A DNA stretch of 53,301 bases from positions 1-53,301 of the forward strand of contig CAJYLQ010000040.1 in NCBI GenBank assembly GCA_913775975.1. The letters run 5' to 3'. Positions 28,565 through 37,716 of the stretch are shown here, piece by piece. This stretch comes from an uncultured Sphingomonas sp. (GTDB taxonomy: Bacteria; Pseudomonadota; Alphaproteobacteria; Sphingomonadales; Sphingomonadaceae). The stretch's first letter is position 1; each line of letters begins with the position of its first letter. Under the pieces are notes generated by a model that made no database searches, was not told the origin of the DNA, and saw only the letters and a list, made by a program, of their open reading frames with translations. Position numbers and translations under genes: made by a program.

Positions 28565-29799
28565 CCGCCGTCATTCGCCATTCGATCGTCGAAGAGCCCG
28601 AACAGCAGGGTTGAGGCGTACATCGCCACCGCCCGATCCCGCGCCATCGTGCCCGCCCATTTGCGCATGTCGAAGGCGGCGTTCTGCAGCGAGGTAAGCG
28701 CCTGCGCCGCTATGAGCGCGTCGACCGGCCGGCACGATCCCTCCGCCACCCCGTCCATGATCGTGCCGGCGTAGCGGCGCGCGATCCTGTTCCATCGCTC
28801 CACCATCGCCTCCCGGTCGCCGGGGGGCAGGCCGGCAAGCGCGGTGGTACGCAGCAACGGTGCCGATTCGGCGAACTGCACGTCCAGCAGGGTCGCGATG
28901 GTGCTGGCCAGCCGCTGCCAGTGCGTGCCGCCCAGCGCGTCCGCCATATCCTGCGCCGCGGAGATCGTGCCGAAGGTACGCTGGTAGCAGGCGAGCACCA
29001 GCTCGTCCTTCGCATCCAGATGATGGTAGAAGCTGCCCTTCGTCACGTTCAGCTCCGACGCGATCCGCTGCACCGACGCACCGCGATAGCCGAGCGCGTT
29101 GATGAGCCGTGTCGCCGCCAGCAGGAACGCCGCGCGCCCGGGTTCCGCCTCCTCATGCGTCAGGTCCAGCAGCAGCGGCGACCACGCCGCGCCCGGCCCG
29201 GCGATGCCGTGCGCGAACACATCCATCAGGCGGTTCTCGACCCGGTCATACTGGGCGGGATCGTAGCGCGTGATCCAGTATGGCAGCCAGAAGCTGTTTT
29301 CCAGCAACACGTGCGCGCGGGCACTGTTCAGGTCCTTCTGCAATCGGCTGGCCGGTTCGCCCCACAGATTGCGGGTCAGTCGGAAGACGCGCTGCCAGCC
29401 CGCCATCAGGCGGCTGCGGATCGGCTCTTCCGTCGCGCGCAGATCGGACAGGACGGCCAGTTGCGTATCCGTGCCCGCCGCGATCCGGTGAAGCCGCGCC
29501 ATGTTGAGCGACAGGAAGCGCGCCACCCGGTCGCGAGGAGTCGGCAGGGTGGCGGCATCCTCCAGCATCTCCGTCAGGCGGTCGAGCGTATGTTCGAACG
29601 CGGCGGCGGCGAGATCCTCCTTGCGGCGAAAATAATAGGTGACGCTGGTGGTATTCAGCCCAACCCGGCGCGCGACGTCGGCGAAGGTCATGCCGCGTGC
29701 GGACTGTTCGTTGATCGCCTCCGCCGCCGCGGCCAGGATCGCGTCCCGCTTCGCCCGGAACCGTCGCGTGCCTGTGCCCATGTCTTCGCTGGTGTCCAT
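28561..29799 (-). CDS. Transcriptional regulator with two tandem TetR domains
   Basis: A 412-residue protein containing two complete TetR/AcrR units. The first helix-turn-helix spans about residues 14-60 (MTFADVARRVGLNTTSVTYY), the second about 222-268 (ASVQRIASELNVTKGSFYHH). Each is followed by a helical ligand/dimerisation-type domain. Ordinary TetR proteins are about 200 residues and bind as dimers, so this is effectively a covalent dimer with two different halves. ATG 29799 is chosen; an alternative ATG is at 29781. It is divergent from the acyl-CoA dehydrogenase operon 129 nt away and probably regulates it. A palindrome in the gap is a candidate operator. Confidence 0.9.
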   Translation of the reverse strand: MDTSEDMGTGTRRFRAKRDAILAAAAEAINEQSARGMTFADVARRVGLNTTSVTYYFRRKEDLAAAAFEHTLDRLTEMLEDAATLPTPRDRVARFLSLNMARLHRIAAGTDTQLAVLSDLRATEEPIRSRLMAGWQRVFRLTRNLWGEPASRLQKDLNSARAHVLLENSFWLPYWITRYDPAQYDRVENRLMDVFAHGIAGPGAAWSPLLLDLTHEEAEPGRAAFLLAATRLINALGYRGASVQRIASELNVTKGSFYHHLDAKDELVLACYQRTFGTISAAQDMADALGGTHWQRLASTIATLLDVQFAESAPLLRTTALAGLPPGDREAMVERWNRIARRYAGTIMDGVAEGSCRPVDALIAAQALTSLQNAAFDMRKWAGTMARDRAVAMYASTLLFGLFDDRMANDGG

Positions 29800-29827
29800 G
29801 ACCCGCGACTGTAGCAGCGCTGATTTG

Positions 29828-29842
29828 AACGTACAGTGCGTT
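29828..29842. promoter_or_regulatory. Near-perfect 15-bp palindrome, candidate TetR operator
   Basis: AACGTAC-A-GTGCGTT: six of seven positions are symmetric about a central A. It lies 29 nt upstream of the tandem-TetR start and 87 nt upstream of the acyl-CoA dehydrogenase start, the expected position for a shared divergent operator. Confidence 0.5.
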
Positions 29843-29928
29843 GTTTTCCATGAAAGGCGACCTGCTTTACCGAAGAACGGGTACGGTCTACGCTGCGGGC
29901 AGAACCGAATAATTGAGAGGCATCGCCG

Positions 29929-31176
29929 ATGGATTTTACGCTTAGTGCGCGCGAGACGGAGTTCCGCGACCGGGTGCGGGCCTTCATCGATCGACACATC
30001 CGACCGCGCGACGCCGAATACCACCGCCAGGCGGCGGAAGGCGAGCGATGGAAGATCCTGCCGGTGATCGAGGAGGTAAAGGCCATCGCCCGCGAGGAAG
30101 GGCTGTGGAATCTCTTCATGCCGCCACAGTCGGGGCGGGCGCATGTCGACGACAGCTTCCAGTTCGAGGGCGAGCAGCTGACGAACCTGGAATATGCCCT
30201 GTGCGCCGAAGAGATGGGTCGCATCGGCTGGGCCAGCGAATGCTTCAACTGCTCTGCGCCCGACACCGGCAATATGGAGGTATTCCACCGCTACGGCACG
30301 CGGGCGCAGAAGGAGCAGTGGCTGCGCCCGCTGATGCGCGGCGAGATGCGTTCCGCCTTCCTGATGACGGAGCCGGCGGTGGCCTCTTCCGACGCCACCA
30401 ATATCGAGACGTCGATGGTGCGCGACGGCGACCACTATATCGTCAACGGCCGCAAATGGTGGTCGTCCGGCGTCGGCGATCCGCGCTGCAAGGTCGCGAT
30501 CCTGATGGGCAAGACCGACTTCGATGCCGAGAAGCATCGGCAGCAGTCGATGCTGATCCTCGACCTGTCGACGCCCGGCGTCCGGGTGGAGCGGATGCTG
30601 TCCGTCTATGGCTATGACCACGCGCCGCACGGACATGGCGAAGTGGTGCTGGAAAATGTCCGCATCCCCGCCAGCAACATGCTGCTGGGCGAGGGGCGCG
30701 GGTTCGAGATCGCGCAGGGGCGACTTGGACCGGGGCGCATCCATCACTGCATGCGGACGATCGGCGTGGCGGAGGCGGCGATCGCGTCGATGGCGCAAAG
30801 GCTGCAATCGCGCGTCGCCTTCGGCAAGCGGATCGCCGATCACAGCGTGTGGGAACAGCGCATCGCGCGGGCGCGCATCGATATCGAGATGACGCGCCTC
30901 CTTTGCCTGAAGGCGGCGGACATGATGGACAAGGCGGGCAACAAGGCCGCCCAGCTGGAAATCGCGATGATCAAGGTGCAGGCGCCGACCATGGCGCTGG
31001 CTATCCTGGACGATGCGATCCAGGCGCATGGCGGCGGCGGCGTAAGCGCTGATTTCGCCCTGGCGCATGAGTGGGCGTCGGTTCGGACGCTCCGCTTCGC
31101 AGATGGCCCCGACGAGGTGCACAACCGCGCCATCGCGCGGGCGGAGTTCCGGCGCTGGCAGACGAACGATGCCTGA
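29929..31176 (+). CDS. Acyl-CoA dehydrogenase, ACAD10/11-like
   Basis: A 415-residue flavoprotein. The N-terminal [16 protein letters not shown] and the loop [20 protein letters not shown] (T-E-P-x-x-S-S-D-A) match the ACAD10/11 and LvaC-like branch rather than classical MCAD. The C-terminus ends in [19 protein letters not shown], also a hallmark of this branch. GAGAGG lies 8 nt before ATG 29929. Its stop overlaps the start of a kinase-like gene by 8 nt. In animals the same two activities are fused in one protein, so the pair probably acts sequentially on one acyl-CoA substrate. Confidence 0.9.
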   Translation: MDFTLSARETEFRDRVRAFIDRHIRPRDAEYHRQAAEGERWKILPVIEEVKAIAREEGLWNLFMPPQSGRAHVDDSFQFEGEQLTNLEYALCAEEMGRIGWASECFNCSAPDTGNMEVFHRYGTRAQKEQWLRPLMRGEMRSAFLMTEPAVASSDATNIETSMVRDGDHYIVNGRKWWSSGVGDPRCKVAILMGKTDFDAEKHRQQSMLILDLSTPGVRVERMLSVYGYDHAPHGHGEVVLENVRIPASNMLLGEGRGFEIAQGRLGPGRIHHCMRTIGVAEAAIASMAQRLQSRVAFGKRIADHSVWEQRIARARIDIEMTRLLCLKAADMMDKAGNKAAQLEIAMIKVQAPTMALAILDDAIQAHGGGGVSADFALAHEWASVRTLRFADGPDEVHNRAIARAEFRRWQTNDA

Positions 31177-32191
31177 TCCGGCGATCGACTGCGAACGGCT
31201 GGCGGCATGGCTGGCGTCGAACGTTCCAGGCTTTTCAGGCGCGGTGACGCTGACGAAATTTCCCGGCGGCCAGTCCAACCCGACCTATCGGCTGGATTCG
31301 CCGGGAGGTAGCCTGGTGCTTCGGCGCAAGCCGTTCGGGCCGATCCTGCCATCCGCCCATGCGGTAGAACGGGAATATCGGGTCATCGCGGCGCTTCATC
31401 CCACGGGTTTTCCGGTGCCTATGCCGGTTGCGCTGTGCGAGGATGCCGACGTCATCGGCGCGCCTTTCTACGTAATGGAGCGCGTCGAGGGGCGGACGAT
31501 CTGGGACGGCACGATGCCGGATGCGACGCCCGATGACCGGCGGGCCCATTATCATGCGATGATCGACACGCTCGCGGCGCTGCACGCGATCGCTCCCGAC
31601 GCGGTGGGACTGGGCGATTACGGCCGTCCGGGCAATTACTTCGAGCGGCAGGTCGCGCGCTGGACGAAACAGTATCGCGCATCCGAAACGGAAACCATGC
31701 CAGCGGTCGAGCGGCTGATCGAATGGCTGCCCCGCACGCTGCCGCAACAGGATCGGATCGCGATCGTCCATGGTGACTACCGCATCGACAACCTCGTCTT
31801 CGCGCCCGATGGGCCGCGCGTTTCGGCCGTGCTCGACTGGGAGTTGTCGACGCTCGGCGACCCGTTGGCGGATTTCAGCTATCTGCTGATGAATTGGGTG
31901 ACGGAGCCGGAGGGGCGATCCGGCGTCATGGGGCGGACGGGACCCGAAACGGGCATTCCCACGCAGGAGGAGGCGGTCGCGCGCTATTGCGCGGCCACGG
32001 GGCGCGATGGCGTGCCTCGGCTGGATTGGTACTTCGCCTACAATCTCTTCCGCCTCACGGGGATCGTGCAGGGCATCAAGAGGCGGATCGTCGACGGCAC
32101 CGCGTCCAGCGCGCAGGCGGCGGAGACGGCGGCGCGCGTCCATGCGCTTGCCGATGCGGCATGGGGTTTTGCGGAAAGGGCGGGGGCATGA
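31169..32191 (+). CDS. APH-type phosphotransferase (LvaA / ACAD10-11 kinase-domain-like)
   Basis: A 340-residue kinase-fold protein of the aminoglycoside-phosphotransferase superfamily. It has the N-lobe [20 protein letters not shown] with [20 protein letters not shown], the catalytic loop [16 protein letters not shown], and the metal-binding segment [22 protein letters not shown] 31169 lies inside the 3' end of the dehydrogenase gene. Proteins of this type phosphorylate the 4-hydroxyl of 4-hydroxyacyl-CoAs (LvaA, ACAD10/11), which is a far more likely role here than antibiotic resistance. The stop overlaps the next ATG (ATGA). Confidence 0.88.
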   Translation: MPDPAIDCERLAAWLASNVPGFSGAVTLTKFPGGQSNPTYRLDSPGGSLVLRRKPFGPILPSAHAVEREYRVIAALHPTGFPVPMPVALCEDADVIGAPFYVMERVEGRTIWDGTMPDATPDDRRAHYHAMIDTLAALHAIAPDAVGLGDYGRPGNYFERQVARWTKQYRASETETMPAVERLIEWLPRTLPQQDRIAIVHGDYRIDNLVFAPDGPRVSAVLDWELSTLGDPLADFSYLLMNWVTEPEGRSGVMGRTGPETGIPTQEEAVARYCAATGRDGVPRLDWYFAYNLFRLTGIVQGIKRRIVDGTASSAQAAETAARVHALADAAWGFAERAGA

Positions 32192-32979
32192 TGCGTTTCG
32201 AGGGCAAGTCGGTAATCGTGACCGGTGCCGGATCGGGGATCGGCCGCGCGGCCGCCATCGCCTTTGCCGCAGAGGGCGCGCGCGTCATCGTCGCGGATCG
32301 CAGCGACGGAGCGGACGAAACCGCCGCGCGGATCGGCGAGGCGGCGATCGCGATCCGGATGGATGCGGGTGACGAGGGGGACGTGATCCGCACCGTCGCG
32401 CTGGCGATGGAGCGGCATGGCGGGGTGGACGTGATGTTTGCCAATGCCGGTATCTCGGGCGGCTTGCCCGGTCTGTTCGATACCGACACCGCGCTGTTTG
32501 CGGAGGTGCTGCGCATCAACCTGATCGGCCCGTTCCTTGCGGTCCGCCATGCGGCACCCCGGATCGCGGAGCGTGGCGGCGGTGCCATCGTCCTGACGGC
32601 CAGTGTCGCCGGGTTGCGATCGGGCGCGGGATCGCCCGCCTATTCCGCATCGAAGGCGGGGGTCATCAATCTGGCCCAGGTCGCGGCGCAGCAACTGGCG
32701 GGATCGGGCGTACGGGTGAACGCATTGCTGCCGGGGCTGACCGAAACCGGAATGACCGCCCCCGTGTTCGATCACGCGCGGGGCGTGGGGAAGGAGGATA
32801 GAATCGGCCGGCTGAACCCCCTGCGCCGGGCTGGCCAGCCTGACGAACTGGCGCGCGCCGCGCTTTTCTTGTCCAGCGATGACGCAAGTTACGTTAACGG
32901 CCACGCCTTGGTTGTTGACGGGGGCCTGTCGTCCAGCCATCCCGTGACCCGGCAAGATTTCGGCCGGACCGCTGCGTGA
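32188..32979 (+). CDS. SDR family oxidoreductase
   Basis: A 263-residue short-chain dehydrogenase/reductase. The cofactor motif [17 protein letters not shown] (T-G-x3-G-x-G), the NAG motif ANAGISGG, and the catalytic S...YxxxK ([10 protein letters not shown] then YSASKAG) are all present; an acidic residue after beta-2 (VADRSDGA) suggests NAD(H) preference. Two consecutive ATGs at 32188 and 32191 are possible starts; the first gives the ATGA overlap with the kinase gene. Third gene of the dehydrogenase-kinase-SDR operon. It may oxidise a hydroxyacyl-CoA intermediate, but the substrate is not proven. Confidence 0.92.
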   Translation: MMRFEGKSVIVTGAGSGIGRAAAIAFAAEGARVIVADRSDGADETAARIGEAAIAIRMDAGDEGDVIRTVALAMERHGGVDVMFANAGISGGLPGLFDTDTALFAEVLRINLIGPFLAVRHAAPRIAERGGGAIVLTASVAGLRSGAGSPAYSASKAGVINLAQVAAQQLAGSGVRVNALLPGLTETGMTAPVFDHARGVGKEDRIGRLNPLRRAGQPDELARAALFLSSDDASYVNGHALVVDGGLSSSHPVTRQDFGRTAA

Positions 32980-33029
32980 CGGAAGCAGTTGTCGAGCGCC
33001 GATAGGTATGTCTCGACATCTCCTCCTAA

Positions 33030-34094
33030 ATGGATGCGAACCGGCGCAATATGGCTTCATTCAATATTCATCATTCGCAGACGGGCGACGGCGCGGTTTT
33101 GCGGGCGATTGACCAGTCGCACCTTATGATCGCGTTCGACCTAGACGGGCACATCGTCTGGGCCAATGAGCGGTTTCTGACACTGATGGACTATACGCTG
33201 GACGATCTGGTCGGTCAGCATCACCGGATCTTCTGCGAGCCGGCTGACATCGCCTCGCCCGACTATGCCCGCTTTTGGGAACAGCTTGGGCGTGGCGTGT
33301 TCGATGAAGGCACTTATCGCCGACGCGCGCGGGATGGGCGAACGATCTGGCTGCGGGCGAGCTACAACCCGATCTTGGGTGCCGACGATCGCCCCGCCTA
33401 TATTCTGAAGGTCGCGGCCGATGTGACCGGACAGATGCACCTCGACGAGCAGGATCGCGCCCGTCGCGTGGCGATCGACGAATCACAGGCCGTCATGGAA
33501 TTCGGTCTCGATCGTCGCGTATTGGCGGTCAACGATCCGTTTCTCGCGCTGCTGGGGTATGAGCGGGACGCGGTGCTGGGGCGGGACCATGCCATATTCT
33601 GCGCGCCGGACTATGCCGCATCGCCTGATTATGACCGCTTCTGGATGCGCCTGCGCGAGGGGCAGTTCGTCGCCGGTCGATTCGAGCGGGTGGCAGCGGA
33701 CGGTTCGCGCCGTTGGGTGCAGGCGACCTACACCCCGATCCTGGATGCCAGTGGCCGGCCGAGCCGTATCATCAAGTTCGCGTCCGACGTAACCGCGCAG
33801 GTTCAGCAGGAGCGACAGGTCGAACAACGTCTGGACGAGACCGAGCGCCTGGGACGCGAGGCGGAAACCCGGCGTGTGCAGGTCGAGGCGATGCTCGACC
33901 GACTGGGGCAGGTGGTGAACACGATTTCCACCATCGCGACGCAGACGAACCTGCTGGCGCTGAACGCCACGCTGGAGGCATCGCGGGCGGGCGAGGCGGG
34001 GCGCGGCTTTTCGGTCGTGGCGCTCGAGGTCAAGAAGCTGGCAGAACTCACGCGCAAGGCCACGCGCGATGCCCGCGACATGATGGCGAACTGA
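33030..34094 (+). CDS. Soluble minimal chemoreceptor-like protein with two PAS domains
   Basis: A 354-residue protein with no transmembrane segment. Two PAS domains occupy about residues 24-135 and 150-256; they are similar to each other (both have a phenylalanine-cysteine pair in HRIFCEP / HAIFCAP and a C-terminal D-V-T). A short helical linker ([21 protein letters not shown]) leads to only the hairpin tip of an MCP signalling domain, [20 protein letters not shown] to [18 protein letters not shown]. It ends at residue 354, so the long coiled-coil arms and HAMP are missing. Likely a cytoplasmic redox or energy sensor. ATG 33030 or 33051 could be the start. Confidence 0.85.
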   Translation: MDANRRNMASFNIHHSQTGDGAVLRAIDQSHLMIAFDLDGHIVWANERFLTLMDYTLDDLVGQHHRIFCEPADIASPDYARFWEQLGRGVFDEGTYRRRARDGRTIWLRASYNPILGADDRPAYILKVAADVTGQMHLDEQDRARRVAIDESQAVMEFGLDRRVLAVNDPFLALLGYERDAVLGRDHAIFCAPDYAASPDYDRFWMRLREGQFVAGRFERVAADGSRRWVQATYTPILDASGRPSRIIKFASDVTAQVQQERQVEQRLDETERLGREAETRRVQVEAMLDRLGQVVNTISTIATQTNLLALNATLEASRAGEAGRGFSVVALEVKKLAELTRKATRDARDMMAN

Positions 34095-34166
34095 GGCGTT
34101 GCTATCCGCCCGGCCGCCGACTAGGGCGCCGGACCGATCTTTTCCATCAAGGAGCCCGTGACCGTC

Positions 34167-34589
34167 ATGGCCGCGAACCGTACCTTTTCGATCATCAAGC
34201 CCGATGCCACCCGCCGCAACCTGACCGGCGCGGTCACCAAGATGCTGGAGGAGGCCGGCCTGCGCGTCGTCGCATCCAAGCGCGTGCAGCTGACGCGGGA
34301 GCAGGCCGAGGGCTTCTACGCCGTCCATAAGGAGCGCCCGTTCTTCAACGACCTGGTCGGCTTCATGATCTCCGGCCCGGTGGTCGTGCAGGTGCTGGAA
34401 GGCGAGAACGCCGTGCAGCGCAACCGTGACATCATGGGCGCCACGAACCCCGCCAATGCCGAGCCGGGCACGATCCGCAAGGAACTGGCGGAGTCGATCG
34501 AGGCGAATTCGGTCCATGGATCGGACTCGGACGAGAATGCCGCGATCGAGATCGCCTATTTCTTCCAGCCTGACGAGATCGTCGGCTGA
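34167..34589 (+). CDS. ndk: Nucleoside diphosphate kinase
   Basis: Transfers the gamma-phosphate between nucleoside triphosphates through a phospho-His intermediate. From ATG 34167 it is 140 residues, the standard length. It starts with the family sequence [19 protein letters not shown], has [12 protein letters not shown], and the active-site motif [20 protein letters not shown] with the catalytic His. An upstream GTG at 34158 sits 3 nt after AAGGAG and could extend it by 3 residues. The GNAT gene overlaps the stop by 1 nt. Confidence 0.97.
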   Translation: MAANRTFSIIKPDATRRNLTGAVTKMLEEAGLRVVASKRVQLTREQAEGFYAVHKERPFFNDLVGFMISGPVVVQVLEGENAVQRNRDIMGATNPANAEPGTIRKELAESIEANSVHGSDSDENAAIEIAYFFQPDEIVG

Positions 34590-35110
34590 TGATCCCGTGG
34601 CGACTGCGGCGTGCTTCGATCGACGATGCCGCCGCGGTCGCACTGGTGGCGCAGGCGAGTTTCCTCGACACCTTCGCGGGCCTGCTGTCCGGTCCCGACA
34701 TCATCGCGCATGTGAGCCGCAAGAGTTCGGCCGAGGCGTTTGCAGGCTGGGCGAGCGATCCAGACGCGGTGCTGACACTCGCCGAACATCCGCACGGCGC
34801 GGCGCCGGTCGGCTATTCGCTGCTGACCCCTCCTGCCGAGGTCGGCGACATCGGGCCCGGTGATATCGAACTGCGGCGAATCTATACCTTGGCGTCGGCG
34901 CGTGGCACGGGGCTGGGTGCCTCACTCATGTCGCAGGCGCTGTGCGATGCCCGAGAGCGCGGCGCTCGGCGAATGCTGCTGGGCGTGTTCGCCGGCAATG
35001 GCCGCGCCCGTGATTTCTATGAACGGCAAGGCTTCGTCCCGATCGCGGAGCGTCGATTCAGGATCGGCGAAACGCTGCACGACGACTTTATCTACGCGCG
35101 GGATCTGTAG
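34589..35110 (+). CDS. GNAT family N-acetyltransferase
   Basis: A 173-residue GNAT-fold protein. Motif A reads RRIYTLASARGTGLGASLMS (acetyl-CoA pyrophosphate loop R-G-T-G-L-G), and motif B reads NGRARDFYERQGFVPIAERRF. Substrate unknown. ATG 34589 overlaps the ndk stop (TGATG), so the two genes are translationally coupled. It converges on the small membrane-protein gene at 35115 with only 4 nt between stops. Confidence 0.88.
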   Translation: MIPWRLRRASIDDAAAVALVAQASFLDTFAGLLSGPDIIAHVSRKSSAEAFAGWASDPDAVLTLAEHPHGAAPVGYSLLTPPAEVGDIGPGDIELRRIYTLASARGTGLGASLMSQALCDARERGARRMLLGVFAGNGRARDFYERQGFVPIAERRFRIGETLHDDFIYARDL

Positions 35111-35114
35111 AGGA

Positions 35115-35720
35115 TCAGGGCTTCAGCCGCGCCCATGCGGCATCCAGCGCCGCCTGATCGCCCCCGCGTTGACGCAGACGCAAGCCCTTCAGATGCAACG
35201 CGCGGCCGCGGATGAAGCCCAGCGCCCGCCCGTTGGTCGACCAGACGATGTCGTAAATGCCGGTCGCGGTACGGGCAGTGTCGCCATCCCAATAACGGAC
35301 CGTCAGCAGCACGGGCAACCGCCCGGTCCGATCGTCGGGGCCATGATCGGTGAGCGACAGCAGTGGATCACGGAACCAGCTCAGCTCGATCGCCGGATCG
35401 CCGGACGGCCGCTGCGGCGCAATGCCCAGCGCCTTCGGGAAGGTGACGGTGGCATCGGACAGGTCGTGCCGTTCGTCCTTCAGTGCAAGTGATTCGCCAT
35501 CGCGCGCGGGGGTTCCGATCAGCTCGATGCGCGCGCGCTCGCGGGCCGTTTCCGCCTGCTCGGTCGCCTTTTCGACACGGGCATCGCGCTTGTCCGACCA
35601 GCTGAGCCACAGCGTCAACGCACCGATAACGAGGCCGGCGACCGCCACCGCCTCCGCCAGGCTGACCCAGCGGCGTCGGGTCGCCGCGGCCTCCCGACGT
35701 TCCTCCGGCGTGGCGCTCAT
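35115..35720 (-). CDS. Uncharacterised single-pass membrane protein
   Basis: A 201-residue protein that I do not recognise. A basic, Arg-rich start (TPEERREAAATRRRW) leads into one hydrophobic helix (SLAEAVAVAGLVIGALTLWL, about residues 19-38). A charged coiled-coil-like stretch follows (DKRDARVEKATEQAETARER), then a mostly beta, soluble C-terminal domain without cysteines (FPKALGIAPQRPSGDPA and VRYWDGDTARTATGIYDI). ATG 35720 overlaps the stop of the preceding YjbR-like gene. Its position at the end of purM-purN-yjbR-like suggests cotranscription, not a known role in purine synthesis. Confidence 0.75.
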   Translation of the reverse strand: MSATPEERREAAATRRRWVSLAEAVAVAGLVIGALTLWLSWSDKRDARVEKATEQAETARERARIELIGTPARDGESLALKDERHDLSDATVTFPKALGIAPQRPSGDPAIELSWFRDPLLSLTDHGPDDRTGRLPVLLTVRYWDGDTARTATGIYDIVWSTNGRALGFIRGRALHLKGLRLRQRGGDQAALDAAWARLKP

Positions 35721-35989
35721 CGGCCGCCGGCCTCCAGCAATTCGGCGGGCGCGGCGAGTTCCCAACTGCGCGCGATACGATCCTCGATCATCGTCCAGTC
35801 CGTGTTCGTCGACAGGTCGACCGTATCCCAGCCATCGGCTGTCCGGACGCTGAATGCTGGCTCAGCCTGATCCAGTCTTACGAAGGCCGCGCCCTCCACG
35901 GTGAAGGCCGTCTTGCCCTCGTCATTTCGCTCCTCCGTTCCGGGGAGCAGCAGGGCGATGTCACGCAAGCGTGTCTGGAAATCGTTCAT
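35717..35989 (-). CDS. Small MmcQ/YjbR-like (CyaY-like fold) protein
   Basis: A 90-residue protein resembling the MmcQ/YjbR family: [31 protein letters not shown] N-terminus, an aromatic strand, and the C-terminal DRIARSWELAAPAELLE helix. YjbR-like proteins have a DNA-binding-like CyaY fold, and their function is poorly known. This example is shorter than typical (about 115 residues). ATG 35989 lies 29 nt inside the 3' end of purN in another frame, and the stop overlaps the next ATG by 4 nt. Confidence 0.65.
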   Translation of the reverse strand: MNDFQTRLRDIALLLPGTEERNDEGKTAFTVEGAAFVRLDQAEPAFSVRTADGWDTVDLSTNTDWTMIEDRIARSWELAAPAELLEAGGR

Positions 35990-36536
35990 TGGTCACGAAC
36001 TCCGTCAGGATTCGCGGGTATAACGCATGTTCGGCGGTCAGGACGCGTGCGGCCAGATCGGCGGCAGTGTCGCCGGGCAGGATCGGCACGCGCGCCTGAC
36101 CCAGCACCGCGCCGCCATCCAGTTCCTCGGTCACGACATGGACCGAGCAGCCCGCCTCCGCATCGCCCGCATCGATCGCACGCTGATGCGTGTCGAGACC
36201 CTTGTATTTGGGCAGCAGCGAGGGATGAATGTTGATGATCCGCCCGCGCCACCGCGCAACGAAATCGTCCGACAGTAGCCGCATATAGCCCGCGAGCGCG
36301 ATCACCTCGACCCCCGCAGCCCTGAGGGCTGTATCGAGCGCATCCTCATAGGCGGCCTTGCCGATGCCACGCGGGGACAGGGCGAAGGTTTCAAGGCCGC
36401 GATCCCGCGCCCAGGTCAGCCCGGGCGCTTCCGGCTTGTCGGATGCCACGAGCGCGACGTGATAGCCGCGCGCCTGCTCCACCAGCGCCATCATGTTGGA
36501 GCCGCGCCCCGAAAGGAGGATGCCGACGCGCGTCAT
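35961..36536 (-). CDS. purN: Phosphoribosylglycinamide formyltransferase
   Basis: Transfers the formyl group from 10-formyl-THF to GAR in de novo purine synthesis. The 191-residue protein has [17 protein letters not shown] at the N-terminus, [20 protein letters not shown] with the conserved N and H, and the Asp-containing [13 protein letters not shown] loop. ATG 36536 overlaps the purM stop (ATGA). An open frame continues upstream to 37010 but is not homologous and runs antisense-like inside purM. Confidence 0.96.
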   Translation of the reverse strand: MTRVGILLSGRGSNMMALVEQARGYHVALVASDKPEAPGLTWARDRGLETFALSPRGIGKAAYEDALDTALRAAGVEVIALAGYMRLLSDDFVARWRGRIINIHPSLLPKYKGLDTHQRAIDAGDAEAGCSVHVVTEELDGGAVLGQARVPILPGDTAADLAARVLTAEHALYPRILTEFVTNERFPDTLA

Positions 36537-37654
36537 GCCGCGTGCGTCGCCATCCAGTCCGCCTTCGCGCTCCATGTGCCCGCCGCGCCGCGCACCGTGC
36601 AGCCGCGCGCGCCCTGTTCCACGCGGCCGATCCGGTGCACGGTTTCGCCCGCCGCCTGCAATGTTGCGGCGACGTGATCGGCGCGATCCTCCGCGACGAT
36701 GACGACCATGCCGATGCCGGTGTTGAAGGTGCGCGCCATCTCTTCTGGTTCGATCTGCCCCTGCGCCTGCAGGAACGCCATCAGCCGGGGAAGAGGCCAG
36801 GCATCGGCATCGATCGTCGCGTGGGTGTCGGCGGGCAGGACGCGCGGCACGTTCTCCAGCAGGCCGCCGCCGGTGATGTGCGCGAGGCCCTTGATCGCGC
36901 CCTCGCGCAGCAACGGCAGCAGGCTGGCGACGTAGATTCGGGTCGGTGCCATCAGCGCGTCGATCAGCAGCCGATCCTGGTCGAACAGCGCGGGGCGATC
37001 GAGCTTCCACCCCTTGTCCGCCGCGAGTCGGCGCACCAGCGAGAAGCCGTTGGAATGGACCCCCGAGGAACCAAGGCCGAGGATCACGTCGCCCGCGGAG
37101 ACCTGCGTTCCATCGAGCAGCCGGTCCCGCTCGACCGCGCCGACGCAGAAACCGGCAAGGTCATAATCGCCAGGCGCGTACATGCCCGGCATCTCGGCCG
37201 TCTCGCCGCCAATCAGCGCGCAACCGGCCTGCCGGCAACCCTCCGCGATCGAGGCGATGACACGCTCGGCCACGCCCGACTCCAGCTTGCCGCTGGCGTA
37301 ATAGTCGAGGAAGAACAACGGCTCCGCACCCTGAACGATCAGATCGTTGGCGCACATCGCGACCAGATCGACGCCGACGCCCTCGTGCCGGTCCCATTCG
37401 ATCGCCAGCTTCAGCTTGGTGCCGACGCCGTCATTGGCGGCGACGAGCAGCGGATCGGTGAAGCCTGCCGCTTTCAGGTCGAAGAGGCCGCCAAACCCCC
37501 CAAGGTCCGCATCTGCGCCGGGCCGCCGCGTACTGCGCGCCAGCGGCGCGATCGCGCGGACCAGCGCATTGCCCGCCGCGATCGAAACGCCGGCATCGGC
37601 ATAGGTATAGGTGTGTGTGGGGGGGGTGTCGGAGGAGGGCTGCGTATCGCTCAT
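36533..37654 (-). CDS. purM: Phosphoribosylformylglycinamidine cyclo-ligase (AIR synthetase)
   Basis: Catalyses ATP-dependent closure of the imidazole ring, converting FGAM to AIR. The 373-residue protein begins with a short non-conserved extension (about residues 1-17) before [14 protein letters not shown]. It carries [37 protein letters not shown] and [14 protein letters not shown], all expected family motifs. It is the first gene of purM-purN-yjbR-like-membrane protein; it is divergent from the exported protein at 37717 with a 62-nt gap. Confidence 0.97.
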   Translation of the reverse strand: MSDTQPSSDTPPTHTYTYADAGVSIAAGNALVRAIAPLARSTRRPGADADLGGFGGLFDLKAAGFTDPLLVAANDGVGTKLKLAIEWDRHEGVGVDLVAMCANDLIVQGAEPLFFLDYYASGKLESGVAERVIASIAEGCRQAGCALIGGETAEMPGMYAPGDYDLAGFCVGAVERDRLLDGTQVSAGDVILGLGSSGVHSNGFSLVRRLAADKGWKLDRPALFDQDRLLIDALMAPTRIYVASLLPLLREGAIKGLAHITGGGLLENVPRVLPADTHATIDADAWPLPRLMAFLQAQGQIEPEEMARTFNTGIGMVVIVAEDRADHVAATLQAAGETVHRIGRVEQGARGCTVRGAAGTWSAKADWMATHAA

Positions 37655-37716
37655 GATCGCCGCCTAGCCATATCGCGCTTGGATTTCCACGCCCGCTTCT
37701 GCAAAAGCGGTCTGAC

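Noticed and set aside
29800..31278. Upstream extension of the tandem-TetR frame to 905 codons
   Set aside because: Runs antisense through the acyl-CoA dehydrogenase gene with shadow composition; TetR homology begins just after ATG 29799.
31169..32191. Aminoglycoside resistance gene
   Set aside because: The fold is APH-like, but the neighbourhood (acyl-CoA dehydrogenase, SDR) and the LvaA/ACAD10-type sequence point to acyl-CoA metabolism.
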